Counted from the first letter of the stretch, positions 37,487 through 49,040 are shown. The stretch: DNA of 64,000 nt from Sclerodactyla briareus (GCA_026419785.1 JAODTK010005796.1:124001-188000); one strand, 5' to 3'. A program made the numbers and translations. The notes: generated by a model from the sequence alone, not told the origin.

Positions 37487-38375
37487 ATCTATCGGTCCGA
37501 AGGGCCGGATGAGAAATTGTAGTCAGTTTGCCATTTCACCTATATTACTGTGGTTGCCATAGCAACGTGCTATGGTAACCATTGGGTTGGAACTATCCAC
37601 TGAGGGGTACCCCTTGGTGGGGTACCCATGGGTGCCGGGTGAATCAGCAATGAGGTGCCACTCGAAAAGTTGTCGTTGTGTGCTTGCGTGTGTGTTTGTG
37701 TGTGCGTGTGTGTGTGCGGTTTGGTGTCCGTCAGATTTTTGATTGTTTTTTCGCAAATATCTCCTTATGGAGTGGCTCTGAAACAAAGTGAAATTTTGAC
37801 ACACGCTTGATAGTCACTAAACACATAATGCCTCTCAAGAATTAGACGGAAAACTATCACCAAATTGCGGAATTATGAGGCAAAACAAATTTTGGGCATT
37901 TTCACTTTCACAATTTTTCACTATTTTTTAAAGATTATTCCTTTATTCCAATGGCTGATGATCTCACCTTGTGCAATGTTATCTAAAAAGGCACAAATAA
38001 CCACGCTGTTCCCAAAAAGCCCAAAATTACCAAAATGCCAATTTAGGGGGGGGAGGGGGAAGGGGAAAATATTTTGGGCCAAATTTGAGAAGGTCTGAAA
38101 ACTTTTCAGTTTGTTTTATTTAGAGATTGGGAGGATGAATGATCCCAAATATTTCAGAAGAGTACAAAGTACAAAACAAAGGGTTTCCCAGCTTTTATGA
38201 TGTAAATTAACTGAAAATTTCCATGAAATGATCTTTTTGGGGAAAAGGGAAAAAAATGGCTGTTTCAGACATATTTTGATCAATTGTCTTTTGCAAACTC
38301 GCGAAAAGGTAGCAAGTAGAAACAAATTAATAGTTCCCATTGGCCGATGAGATACTGCAACTCTGGGGATTATTT
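37487..38375 (+). repeat. Dispersed repeat, copy A (~0.89 kb)
   Basis: Collinear and same orientation with 50311-51200. Shared blocks include ATCTATCGGTCC, AGTCAGTTTGCCATTTCACC, the GGTTGCCATAGC palindrome, ACTATCCACTGAGGGGTACC, a (TG)n/(CGTG)n tract, GTCAGATTTTTGAT, CGCAAATATCTCC, GGAGTGGCT, AAGGGTTTC and CAGACATATTTTG. No coding capacity, terminal repeats or target duplication was resolved. The class is unknown. Confidence 0.85.
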
Positions 38376-38550
38376 TATTATTTTCACTTATTATATTATC
38401 TGGAGAGAACCCTCCATAGGTGGCGTTTCTGTATCTTACGGGTGTAGACAAGTCACTTGTATATTATGATTATTATATCTGATTATTATTATTATTGTTT
38501 TTATTTATTTATTATTATTATTATATTTTATTATTATTATTATTATGGGC
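38376..38550 (+). repeat. (ATT)n microsatellite region
   Basis: Imperfect ATT repeats run from about 38456 to 38547, directly after dispersed repeat copy A. This could be a retrotransposon tail or simple expansion. Confidence 0.8.
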
Positions 38551-41500
38551 ACCCAAAGTAAAGTATAAATACTTGCATCACCCAGGCGGTTGAACAGACG
38601 ATTTTCTTCAACCTATACATTGCCCCCCCCCCCCAAAAAAAAAAAATCATGGAACCCTTCACTGGTCTACTACATACCTTCATTGCAGAGCGCGAGTTTC
38701 AATGGAAGGAAACATGGTCACTATCCTATTGGGGTACCATGCCTTACGTCTGAAATAAACAAGAAAAAGTAACATTCTATTACTGCAGTGGGTATATTGC
38801 GAACCACACCACCATGGCAATGCTGGGCGTCAACCCGGTGGGGGCGGGGGAGAACAATATCATATCTCGTCCCCCCCCCCACCTTTTTTTTTCCGGACAG
38901 TATAAAAAAAAAATAGGCACATGCCCTATTTTGTATCACTCTAAACTGATCAATTTTTTGGTCTAGACCAAAATAAGCGCGTTGGAAGTGTCTTAAGCCG
39001 CGTTGCACTGCACGCGGGCGGGAGGGCGGGCGTAAAGCGCTCCCTCGTTATTTTTCATGGAGCGTTTCCATGCACGCGGGCGGCGGCGGGGGGGTTTTCT
39101 CGATCGGTTCATGTAGCGATTTTTTCCGCCGCCCGCGGTCCCGCGTGGTAATTTCGTAATCTATTCCGGGGGGGATTCCCTGCAATCTACGGCTTGAAGC
39201 CGGATAAGATAGTAGAGGACTTCAGTTCAATAATGTTTCAACAAACAAACAACATTCATAACTGTTTCAGTCACAAACACTAGGGATGAATTTTTATACA
39301 GATTTGTCTATATTCATCAACGGCCATACCCCTATTTGAACACATATTTACCTGTTTGAAAAACCATGATATGTCAAGTATTTGCTAATTAAAGCAAAGC
39401 GTTCAAAAACAAAAAAAAAACCCGGTAATTGTGAGTGTTAATGTGGGGGCCGTATCGTTGCCTTTCAGACCAATGGTTTCATGGAAACGGCCGCTTAGGT
39501 CTCTAATTCTAGGTGCGACCCCAGGGAAGATCAGGACCCCCTTCGACTCTGGCCCAAGTGGAAGGATTACCATGCTTCATACCAAGTTTTCGAATTTTAA
39601 AAATCGAAATAGCCAAAAGTGCATAATTCAAGGTGTTCGCGCGCAATGGCGTTTTTTCTTCCAGACGTTGTAAATATGGCGATGTTAATTCTCTTCGAAT
39701 CATTTTGTTCACTCAAATAATTTTTTTTAAAGAGAAAATTTTGTTATTTCCCCCCCCCCCCCCTTCCTCCTCCGCTCATTTTTCTAAAGAGAAAATTCGG
39801 GCAAAAATTCTTGGACACATTTGGGAGGAAAAGGCAAAGTAAAAAAAGGCCTGAATTTTCTGCAGACTCTTTCGACTACATGCCCCGGGAAAAACACATG
39901 CGCTGGTAGATCCCATTGGCTGTTTTTGTCAATTCGTGGAACGACATTTTTCTAGCTTTCAAATTGAATAGTCCGTCACGCTATGGCTTACCCCTTCGAT
40001 CCCACCAGGGACGCGTTCGGTAGAACCCTGGATCCCCCGCAAACAAAGTCAGAGTAAAAAAGGTAATAACATACATGTCGTGATATTCGGTAATCAAATC
40101 TTAGTATGCAAAATAACAACTTTTTTGTCTGTCCTTTTACTCAAAAATCACACATGTGATGGGGTGCTATTGAGCCGGGCAAGTGCCGTTTCCTGGCGTC
40201 TGGCTTGTATGGAAATCTAAAATTTCCTTGGTACGATTCGCGCAACCCATGGTGGCGCTCCGCTTAGATGATTCATTTGCATTCGAGGTGTCTCCCCCCC
40301 CCCCCCCCACTTTTCAAAACGGATCGACGCCCCTGTTTCAATGTTCATCACTGCACAGGGAACAACCACAACCGGGAACAGCTAAGAACGAGTTGGTGTA
40401 TTAGTGGGGGATTACAGATTACGTCAGAAGGCACCCAAGACCGCCCAATCCCCTACATATTAACACCTCCAGAAACATCGGGGCAGCCACTGTCCTGTAG
40501 CGATGACCGGAACAAAAGAAAAGTTCCATTCAGCCTTTTTTCATGTCGCCTCTTTTTTCACCACGAACTATCCATACTGCAGTACTCTATTGTATTGACT
40601 AATATTAAAACTACAATCGAAAAAATATTTGACGAACGATATATCACCTTCTGAGGTAAATCCGTAATTTTCGTGGATAGGTCCCCTAGGGGGGCGGGGA
40701 ACCAAATACATTATTTACGGCCGGCCTGCGCTTTTGAAAATTCACGGAATAATCACCACTTTTTTTCTCCAAATAGAAATAGTTAGTGCTGTTAATTTTT
40801 GACTGAAGTTTTCCTTGTAGATGAGGTATCGAAATTGGCATTCATTTTCAATATCACTGATGTAACTTTCCGATATTCAAAGGATGATTGAACTTATTTA
40901 CGAGATTGAATGGAGAACGGAGAACGTGCCGCGGGCAGTCAACCCCGAAGCACGAAGACAAAACTGTTCACTCTAACGGAGAAATTACGAGTGTATATAT
41001 GGCACATCCTCGGCAGGCAGTTTTTTCCGTCATGGATCCCCGCGTGTCCCTAGAGCCTCGCCGTATAATTAAAATTAAAAAAAGTTGACCAACCCAATTA
41101 ATGAATTAACTTTCAAGTAATCTTCCACTGCTCCCCGCGTAGACCTAAACCCATTCGTTACATTTTACTTGGCCTATAATTAATTCCATTCACTGATGAT
41201 GATCGTGTGTGATAGTTATTCTACATGTTTCCGCGAATTTCCTAAACCGGTGAAGCGAATATTTGTTTATAACACTCGAGTTTTTGCATTGTGCATGGAT
41301 ATCCTATAAAGAGATCCAGGCAAGATAATGCTTGCATCGTGCAACGTATTGCACCATGCACTCCAGCACATTCCCATCTCCTCACCACATACTCATTCAG
41401 CCATTGGCAAGTTCATTTACTGAACATCACTACACAAATCGAAAATCTGTTGCAGTAATTTCTCTGTATGATTACCGCTGTTCGCAGTAAATTCTCTTAT

Positions 41501-41633
41501 ATTGTGTCCTTAACACGGCCTTAAAGATGGGGAAATCGTCTCAAAGCCCTCTTCGAATAATGAACTAGTTACACAGTGTTGTGTAGATTTTACACATAAC
41601 TTCCTGGAGGTGTAGAAGGTTCCATACTCTTAC
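38551..41633. other. Intron or intergenic DNA; C-runs and a GC-rich inverted repeat
   Basis: No exon found, although the last exon(s) of the minus-strand dehydrogenase should lie here or further left. C-runs are at 38622-38634, 38870-38880, 39750-39763 and 40292-40307. ACGCGGGCGGCGGCGG (39074) and CCGCCGCCCGCGG (39127) form a GC-rich inverted repeat. GATCGACGCCCCTG ending at 40335 is a hAT-like terminus without a found partner. Confidence 0.4.
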
Positions 41634-41765
41634 CCCTTCAAGGAAGTTGGTTTTTATTGGTCCAGGGGCGATGCAGTTGATTCGGATATTGTCCCGAGCC
41701 AGTATAGGTGATAATACGTCGATCACTTGTCAAGCGGATTTGCTAACTGCGTAAGCTCCGATATA
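41634..41765 (-). CDS. SDR (DHRS4-like) exon with catalytic YxxxK and IAPG segment
   Basis: The exon is bounded by a strong acceptor (CTTTTTCTATTTTAG|TAT) and a donor (GGG|GTAAGA), 132 bp = 44 codons, phase 0 at both ends. It reads YIGAYAVSKSA, then one in-frame TGA, then VLSPILARDNIRINCIAPG and PIKTNFLEG. YAVSK is the SDR catalytic Tyr-x-x-x-Lys, and INCIAPG-IKT is the segment that follows the active site in DHRS4-type NADP(H)-dependent carbonyl/retinal reductases. The TGA sits where the family has Leu. Comparison with family spacing suggests a missing T plus a missing two-base GT nearby (three bases in all), which would remove the stop without changing the phase. This is either assembly error or early pseudogenisation. 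Confidence 0.82.
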
Positions 41766-41953
41766 CTAAAATAGAAAAAGACGGAAAAGTGTCACACATG
41801 ATTAGGATGAGTCACCAGACACCTTCTTCATTTTAGACCTTACTACTAACATAAATATGCCACCAATGCAGGGTGGCAGGGGATCCATCATTTATGAATT
41901 AAGTGGTTGTAACTAGAAGAAAACCTCATATTATCGCTGGAATAACGGGCGGA

Positions 41954-42020
41954 GGATGACAGACTGGTATAGTGACGCTTTCGCGAACAAACATTCCGGG
42001 TTCGAATCCCCGCGTCATGG
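41954..42020 (+). mobile_element. tRNA-derived SINE head
   Basis: An A-box-like TGGTATAGTGACG (near 41963) and a perfect B-box GGTTCGAATCC (about 41999-42009) flank a plausible anticodon region. ATGAC (41956-41960) can pair with GTCAT (42014-42018) as a shortened acceptor stem. At about 67 nt, with a broken T-stem pair, it is not an intact tRNA gene. The SINE body probably continues to about 42170. Confidence 0.5.
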
Positions 42021-44188
42021 ACGTTTTCCCCTAGGTGGCTATACTTGCAGCTGTCTGGGTGATGTGCTTGGTCTCACTTCATGGTTCCGCCGCTGTAATG
42101 CAGTGATCTGTGGGTTGTTTCAGGATATTTGCTTATACCCAGACAATGTGTAAACGTTAAATAATAAATCAGTGGTAAGACATTCCTTATCAGCCAATCA
42201 GATGACAACAGTGTATATCAGTGACAATAACTATAGTCAGAACTTCAGAAGTCTATTAACGTATTGTATCAAGGAGCATACTGCAGATATTCCATTTCGC
42301 CAGGATTATTGAATAAACTATTAAGGAACGCCATGGTAGATATATTCCATGTTGAGGACAAAATTTTAGGGCAAAATAGCAATTAACTATTTAATTTACA
42401 TTATTGAGGGCAAATATAGGCAGCGTGCGAAATTGTCATACTTGCCATTTTCGAATCCGCCGTAGTAGGAGAAGAGGGCTTCCGCAGCCGACGCCTTAAT
42501 TCCGTTATATAATATATTGTTTTCACAGGGGGGAATTGTTTCAGCAGGCGATGAGCCAAACCAGAGAAGAAGAAATCCGGATGATCCACTACATTTGTGG
42601 GTATTATTATGACCAAATAAGGGATACCCTTGCTATTGATATCTTACTGCACATAAATATCCAGAAAATCTGATTGAGACCGATTTTACTCACCGTTTCT
42701 ATCAATAAAAATTTAGAAAGTTTGGTCATACGCATCTGTGAAAATCTTTTAGAGTGGGTTCATGACGTAGCATGAGGCGCTCAGATTTCTTAAAGAGAAG
42801 AGAGTTTGTAATCTAAAATTCTCAGTCCTAAAGAGAAGCGAACTGAGTACACTTTGATGACATGAACAAACAATTATGTCATATTCCAGTTGGCGAGGAA
42901 TGAGGGATTTTCTGAAGCTAAATTTATGGAGGAAACTACATTTTCGCAATTAAAAGTTTTGCCCTTTTTTTCCGTAGAGGACGGTACTAAGGCTTAAGAT
43001 AATGGTTCTGTTTCAAAACCACCACTGAGACATAGGAGTGAAATGGTTCAAACAACACCAGATTTTCTTTTCTTTTTTAAAATGGTGTGGAAAATTACCT
43101 TTTACACAGATTGCATTGTTGGAAATAGTTGGGATGATTAGAAGAGAATTGTTCAAATGCGACTCGTTGTGGGCCAGTGTTCATTGCAAATTGTGTAACA
43201 TACACAGGGAGCGAGTTTAGGTACCGAAATGTTCGGTATATATACACCCGCATGTGCAGTAACGCTGATTCGCGATGCTGAAGACTCGGTATACACTTTC
43301 ATGCAATGAAACGCCTAAAACGTGTGCCGCATCACCAGTTTACACACGTGTGTTGTTGGGACATTACCTTGTGTAAAATCACACAGCCTAGTCTGTGATG
43401 GGTTTTATTTAAAACAACTTGGTGTCATGTAAACGTAAGCACTAAGTTCAATAAAGACGAAATTAAGAATGAATCTCCGAAGGAGATTTTTAACATTCGT
43501 TTGAAAATTGAAGACTGCGAATGCCCCAACATCTGAACACTGAACAGGGACTTCAATGGATACAATTTACGCAGTGGAGGAATGCAACTTCTTGCATCTG
43601 GGAGGTCTTAGAAACCAACATTTTTTCAACCCGGTCCACGCCAAAGTTGCACTCAATAAATATTTGATTTAGGAACTACTACCAAAAATCCTGGGCCGAG
43701 GGCCTGTTGCGTAAGTCTGGTAGAGAATATTGGGAAATGTTTGTCATAGGGGATAGATCTATGCTGTATTATTAGGGAAAAGAGGAGCCTGACACGAATG
43801 GGACGCGAGCCTCCCAACTATAGGTCAGACGCGGATAACTACTTGACATAAGTGGCCACACGCATGCTGGAGTACATTCATACGTGCACACCGACCGTAT
43901 GAAGAAAAAAATCGAGTATACATTGGTCAGATCGGAGTTTAAGTATACAAATTTGCACTTCAATGAAACATTGCTGGAATCCGTGGGTATATGTGAGATT
44001 GCACGAGAAGACTACATTGAATGAAGGACCCAAATTTGCACTCGAGGATACGGGACCACAAAACTATAATATCCGGTTAATCTTAAAGCAAGGCGAAGAT
44101 AATGAACACGTGGCTTACACCGGCCCGGAGGTGGTGCAGGTATATGAAGCCTATATTGGCTTCAGTATTCATGGGTCAACACAAATAC

Positions 44189-44196
44189 AGTTAACT
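44189..44196 (+). repeat. Left 8-bp target duplication of the hAT-type element
   Basis: AGTTAACT directly precedes the CAGGGGTGGCGCCA terminus and matches AGTTAACC at 46362-46369 in seven of eight positions. Confidence 0.7.
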
Positions 44197-46361
44197 CAGG
44201 GGTGGCGCCATAGGGGGGGGGGCAGGGGGGCTGTTCCCCCACCCTATGGGTTTTGGGGCCGAGCAATAAAATCGTTGAACGAGTTTAACGCACTTATTTT
44301 CGTAGGGGGGGGGGTGAGTTTATTCCAGTTTGTCGAATTCGAAAAATCTTGTAGATGAGGCGGCACGTTCCCCAATCAAATCCTAGTGGACAAAAAAATA
44401 ACAATATGTTTGGTGATAGTATGTTCCTACTTGTGTAAATGAAAAACCCATTTTTTTTTTCGCGCTCTTCGCGCGCGTGGCCGTGTTTCTTCGTCAGTTT
44501 TCATTTGAGCCGATGATATCCCACGCATTGATCTAATGTACCAAAAATCAAGTTCGCGGATTCGAACAAATCTTCGCAGATGCGGGGCACGTTCCCCAAT
44601 CAAATCCTAGTGAAAAATAACAATATGTTGTGGTGATAGTATTTTACTCTTGTGTAAATGAAAAACCCATTTTTTTTTTTTTCGCGCTCTTCGCGCGCGT
44701 GTGCCGTGTTTTCTTGCTTTCTTCTCAGAAGTTGTTCATGTTGATCGATATACCCACGGCATGATCTAATGTCACCAAAATCACGTTCGCGGGGGATCTT
44801 CGAACAAATCTTCGCAGATGGGCAAGGCCACTTAAATACCCCCAATCAAATCGGCTAATGGTTATTAGGGATGAAAACCCAAAAATCTTCGCGCGTCACG
44901 CGGCGCCTGGCTGTGTTTTCTCCGTCATTTTCATTTGACTCCGATTAATATTGCCACGCATCAATTTAATGTACCAACATGAAGTTCGTGGATTCGAAAA
45001 ATCTTCGTAGATTGGGGTGGGGGGGGGGGGGTGGCGGGGGTGGGGGGGCTGGTTCACCCAAATCCCCACTGAAAATGTTGTATGATAGTTTTTATCACTT
45101 AAGGTATCAAAAACCCAAAAATTTCGCGTAGTTGTTTTTTCTACATCAACTTTCATTCGATCCCGACTATAAATGCCACGCATGAATCTACTCTTACCGA
45201 CAATTAAGTTTGTCGCATTCGAACATCTTCAAAGATGGGGGGGGGACAGGGGAACGTTCTCCCAATGAAAGTCTTGTGAAAATAAAAATGTTGTTGTGAT
45301 AGTTTAACAAAATATGTAAGAAAAAAAAAACAAAAAATCCGCGCGCGCTTCGCGCGGGGCCGTCGTTTCTTCGTCAATTTTGCATTGTGACCCGATGATT
45401 ATATGCCAACGCATCCAATTTAATTGTACCAAACCATGAGGTTCGTGGATTCGAACAAATATCTTCGTAGGATGGGGGGGGGGAATGTTCACCCAACCAA
45501 ATCCCCAAATGAAACAAGTTGTGGTGATAGTTTTTAAACTTAGTAAGGAAAAAAAAAAAAAAATTCCGGCGCTCGCGCGCGTGCCTGTGTTGTCTTCGTC
45601 AATTTTCATTTGACCCGGTTATATGCCACGCATCAATTAAATGTAACAAAACATGAGGTTCGCGGATTCGAACAAATCTTAGTAGATGGGACGGGGGGGG
45701 GGGGAAAGGGAAATGTTCACCCAAATCCCCAATGAAACATGTTGTGGTGAAGTTTTTTAACACGTGGTGAATCAAAAACCCAAAAATGTTCGCGCCCGAT
45801 TGACCGATTGTATAACACGCATATATCTAATTGTACCGTTTGGGCTGTCGACTTCAGAGGGAGGCGTCATAGTCTTCGTATGGGGAACGCAATTCCCGCC
45901 ACCCCAGTAGCAATATTTACTCAGCGGTATTTAGTCCAACAATCGGCAGTAAAAAGTTCAGTACAATCTTACGACTTATTGACCATAGGCGCACGTATGA
46001 AGGCCTCCGTTAACGATCGAGTTTTTGTGTATGTATCAGTTTATTGACTGCTATGCAGTCGATGCTGGTCGTCGAGACATCCCTCTCCATCATAAAGTGA
46101 GGAGAATTTTAATAAAAAATTACCCATTATCCAAAATGACAGGACAAAAAAAAGCCAACTTAAAAGATATTTTCAGCGTCGAGAAACGGCCCAGATAGGC
46201 GATCTCCTGTCATCTGGGAGCTTCAGACGGGCCAAAAATTTTCTTGTACGCTCCGACCCAATCTGTTGGTGGCGCTTCCGCTTAGATGTCAATCATCACC
46301 CCACCCCCCCCCCCCCCACCCGCCCCCCCCCCCATTGTGACACCCGGCGCCGCCAACCCTG
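44197..46361. mobile_element. Non-autonomous hAT-type transposon, 2165 bp, carrying an internal satellite
   Basis: The left end is CAGGGGTGGCGCCATAGGGG and the right end, reverse-complemented, is CAGGGTTGGCGGCGCCGGG, both leading into long G-runs. The 8-bp flanks AGTTAACT / AGTTAACC fit hAT target duplications. Nearly all of the interior (about 44343-45790) is a seven-unit array; there is no transposase frame. I infer movement by a transposase supplied elsewhere. The element lies in the presumed intron of the SDR gene. Confidence 0.75.
44343..45790 (+). repeat. Tandem array, ~190-237-bp unit, 7 copies, with CGCG palindromes
   Basis: Each unit carries CTTCGTAGATGGGG (44347, 44574, 44810, 45003, 45226, 45463, 45678, with variants), CCCAATCAAATCC, TGTTGTGGTGATAGT, AAAAACCCA, then CGCGCTCTTCGCGCGCGTG, TTTTCATTTGACCCGATG, GCCACGCATCAATTTAATG and GTTCGCGGATTCGAAC. 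Units differ by frequent small indels and by G-run and A-run length. Confidence 0.9.
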
Positions 46362-46369
46362 AGTTAACC
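46362..46369 (+). repeat. Right 8-bp target duplication of the hAT-type element
   Basis: AGTTAACC follows the CCAACCCTG terminus; it pairs with AGTTAACT at 44189-44196. Confidence 0.7.
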
Positions 46370-46631
46370 TCATCAGTTTAATCTCGCTTAATTGATGTTT
46401 TAGTTGAAGATTTGTTCCTCTCGTCTCACCCCTTCCTGAAGATCAGGTCCAGCGCCATACTGTATTGTTTGAACAATCGAAACCACCACCGTGGCAGAAG
46501 ATATCGATGATATTAGAAAAATGAACGCAATATCTTACTAACGAGTAAATAAATCTATAAAGAAAAAGAACCTAAAATAACCTGGTTCTTCTTGATGACG
46601 CGAATCATAACATACCTCGTACATTTTTAAC

Positions 46632-47039
46632 TTAGGCTGGGATCCTAATTCGTAGCGGTTACGTGGAAATCGCCAATTTACGTGAACTGAGCCGGGGCTA
46701 GTGCTTGAATATGTCTATTTAGCTTCCAAAGATAGCTGTTGGTTTCAAACAGAAGCCAAAAAATCCTAAATACAGGTAAACAAACAGCCTAATCGCGAAA
46801 TAAGCACATTTATATGCGTAATTGCGGATGCGTATCACCGCGACTGAATTTATATGGAATATCTACCTTAAAAAGCCAAGCAACGACAATATGCAATGGC
46901 TTGGGTTGCCTCTTTATTGTCTTTTCGCATACACCACCTATATGTTTTTCTCTTCTGAACTACAACGTTCGTTTACTGAAATATGTGATTTTCACATCCA
47001 GCCCCGGACGCATACGCATTTCATGGAATCCCAGCCTAA
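46632..47039. mobile_element. MITE with TTAGGCTGGGATYC terminal inverted repeats, copy 1 (408 bp)
   Basis: The left end TTAGGCTGGGATCC (46632-46645) and the right end GGAATCCCAGCCTAA (47025-47039) are inverted repeats with one difference. Subterminal blocks CAATTTACGTGAACTGAG and GCGAAATAAGC are shared with the copy at 57237. Two overlapping plus-strand frames run through it, but both are element sequence and not genes. The target duplication could not be settled (TTA/TAA is part of the inverted repeat), so the superfamily is open. Confidence 0.8.
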
Positions 47040-48031
47040 AGCTATAAAGTAGCGTAACCCCAAACCAGCTACTGACTAACTAAGAGTGAATCAACTAACT
47101 GGCAGGTGAATACTACAGTAATGTCGCCATTTTCTGATTGGAAGAATTAACCATTTTGGCCAGGTTTTCTTCTGGCGACTACTAGGGGTTCGAGCATCAC
47201 TACTCTTCATTGGTTGGAACAATGGCGTCCCCACGTGGGAGGGGGGGGGGGTCAGAAAGCCCCCCATGCCCCCAAGTGACCCCATCCCTTTTTAAAACAC
47301 AAAAACGGATTTCTTGCAGTTCCGTAGAGGTTTTGCCATGCAGCATGTGCTATGGCCCATAATTGTACTTATTCGTCAATATTGAGGGTGAGGCAATTTT
47401 TTAGGGCGCACTTCCCTCGGGTTTTGATCAAGTCACCACACCCCCCCCCCCCGACAAATCTCTCAGTACGCGCCTGGGTGGGAAGTTGGAACCCTCAATT
47501 CCTGATAGGCATACGTGTTCTCCGATGTTTTTTGAGAGAAAAGTACACAGGATTTTTTTTTTTGTGTGTTTGAAAATACTACACTCCACGCGCAAGACCC
47601 AGACAGACTGTACCTTGGTTGTAGCTGGCAGATAATGCTCCTTTGGTCTTATCTTCCGATATATGGTTGCTCCTGCTTCGCAAAGCAATAAAATTACGGG
47701 ACTTTATCAGTAGATGACACCCTGCACATGTCCTTCATTACTTCCCACCGTTCCAGACAACTATGTCCCCCACACCCACCCCATATACTCCGCCAAAATC
47801 GATCGTGACACATCTGTTCATTAATGAAAGAGTGCGTACCTCCACATCTTGGTGTTTTGAGAGCTTTCCTAAACACCTGAATCCAGACACAAACTCACGA
47901 GAAGACCTAATGTCCGTTTATGACGACCATGCGTCGCGATAATCGAAAACGCCCACGGTTTCATCGCCGTTATCACTAATGTCGATTCATGCATTCATTT
48001 CTGGTGGGCGAGAATGGCTCGTATTACTTAC

Positions 48032-48073
48032 TTGCACCATCACAGTCGGTTCCCGCTCATGATAACGAACCGA
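48032..48073 (-). CDS. SDR (DHRS4-like) small exon
   Basis: A clean acceptor (TGTGTGTCTCTCAG|TCG) and donor (CAA|GTAAGT) frame a 42-bp, phase-0 exon reading SVRYHEREPTVMVQ. It fits the SDR segment before the active-site serine (family pattern VVPxMxKRxxxSVVxVSS), lies between the VTEEQWDK and YAVSK exons in the right order, and keeps phase 0. The identification rests on position and splice sites as much as on sequence. Confidence 0.5.
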
Positions 48074-48648
48074 CTGAGAGACACACAATATTTTTAAAAA
48101 ATCATCTAATTTAACAAAAGTCAGAAGAAGCCCTCTTCCGCCCGCCCCCCCCCTTCCGGGTCCCGTTGTTGTACTTTACCCTCTTTCATCATTTACGGGA
48201 CAACTAAGGCGTTCTCGTATGCTCAAAAACAAGATTTGACATTCACATTGAAGAGCTGTGAAGAGATTTGAAACTGTATATCATACCGTTGCCGCCATAC
48301 TTCACAACGAACCAATGGGCGAAACAAGGCCAAATCAAGTTATGTTATGCAATTTTATTAGCACCAGTTACTTTTATGAGCTTATTGAATTTTTGAATTG
48401 GAAGAAAAAACTACTTGAAATTGGCCAGGCACTTAACACAAATTAGTCATCAATTGATGGTTGAGAGTAGAGACAGGCTTCACTTAAAAATTGTCTGGTT
48501 ATGCATATGTTTCATAATGTTTGGAATTTCACATTTAGTTAGGCAATTAGGAGAAGGGGTCCCCAGGATGCCCATGTAGAAGTGCTCTCTCCGTTGGCCT
48601 AGGATAATGCCCTCGAGTGCGTACACACCTCCGGTGTTGCCAACTTAC

Positions 48649-48672
48649 TTTGTCCCATTGTTCTTCTGTGAC
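48649..48672 (-). CDS. SDR (DHRS4-like) 24-bp micro-exon
   Basis: Acceptor TTCACAG|GTC and donor AAA|GTAAGT bound exactly eight codons, VTEEQWDK. DHRS4 proteins have D-V-T-E-E-x-W-D-K directly after the N-x-x-x-G-x-L-L segment, which is the end of the 50090-50167 exon. The phase is 0 on both sides. It is far below ORF-finding length and easy to miss. The exon for the following DxNVK segment was not found between 48648 and 48074. Confidence 0.78.
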
Positions 48673-48779
48673 CTGTGAATTGATAGAACAATGCAAAGAG
48701 ATAGAACTCTGTTGAAAATATACTCATTGGATAAAATATAACGGAGTAATGTCAGCACGGATGTGCAATTCTCCATTCG

Positions 48780-49040
48780 AACTGATACCCGTTTAGCGCT
48801 TAAAATTACACACATATAAGATGACCCACTAGGTGTGTATGTTTACCTGGCTAGTGTGCCAAATTAGGGACACACCAAAACACCTGCCTAGTGTGTAAAA
48901 ATTGCGCACCTATTTGCCTATATAGGATAACACATCAGGCGTGTATTTTTACCTGGTCAGCGTTTCGAGGACAAGCGGAGAACCCTTGTTTAACGCGTGA
49001 AAGTGCACACCTGACAGGTTACTTAACACATCTAACTGTT
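48780..49040 (+). repeat. Short ~103-bp tandem pair of ACAC/GTGT-rich sequence
   Basis: GGTGTGTATGTTTACCTGG (about 48831) recurs as GGCGTGTATTTTTACCTGG (about 48937). Between and around them are inverted ACACACC / GGTGTGT motifs. A related style of sequence occurs at 43330-43440 and 52800-52945. The class is unknown. Confidence 0.5.

Larger units (their letters stand above)
41766..48031. other. Long intron of the SDR gene, filled with mobile elements
   Basis: If the 48032-48073 and 41634-41765 exons belong to one gene, this 6.3-kb gap is intronic, possibly interrupted by one small exon that I could not find (the VSS segment is missing). It holds a tRNA-derived SINE (41954), the 2.2-kb hAT-type element (44197-46361) and a MITE (46632-47039). 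Apart from these, 42150-44188 and 47040-48031 show only C-runs (for example 47219-47230 and 47440-47452) and no coding sequence. Confidence 0.55.

Noticed and set aside
37523..37804. 93-codon minus-strand frame with THAHTNTHA repeats
   Set aside because: It is the translation of a GT-rich tract inside dispersed repeat copy A; copy B gives a similar by-product.
41954..42020. Possible functional tRNA gene
   Set aside because: Only about 67 nt, with a shortened acceptor stem and a mismatched T-stem; better read as a SINE head. The same holds for 53385-53475, 60527-60600 and 33176-33240.
46814..47052. Two overlapping plus-strand frames of 76-77 codons
   Set aside because: They lie wholly inside the MITE 46632-47039 and have no family motif.
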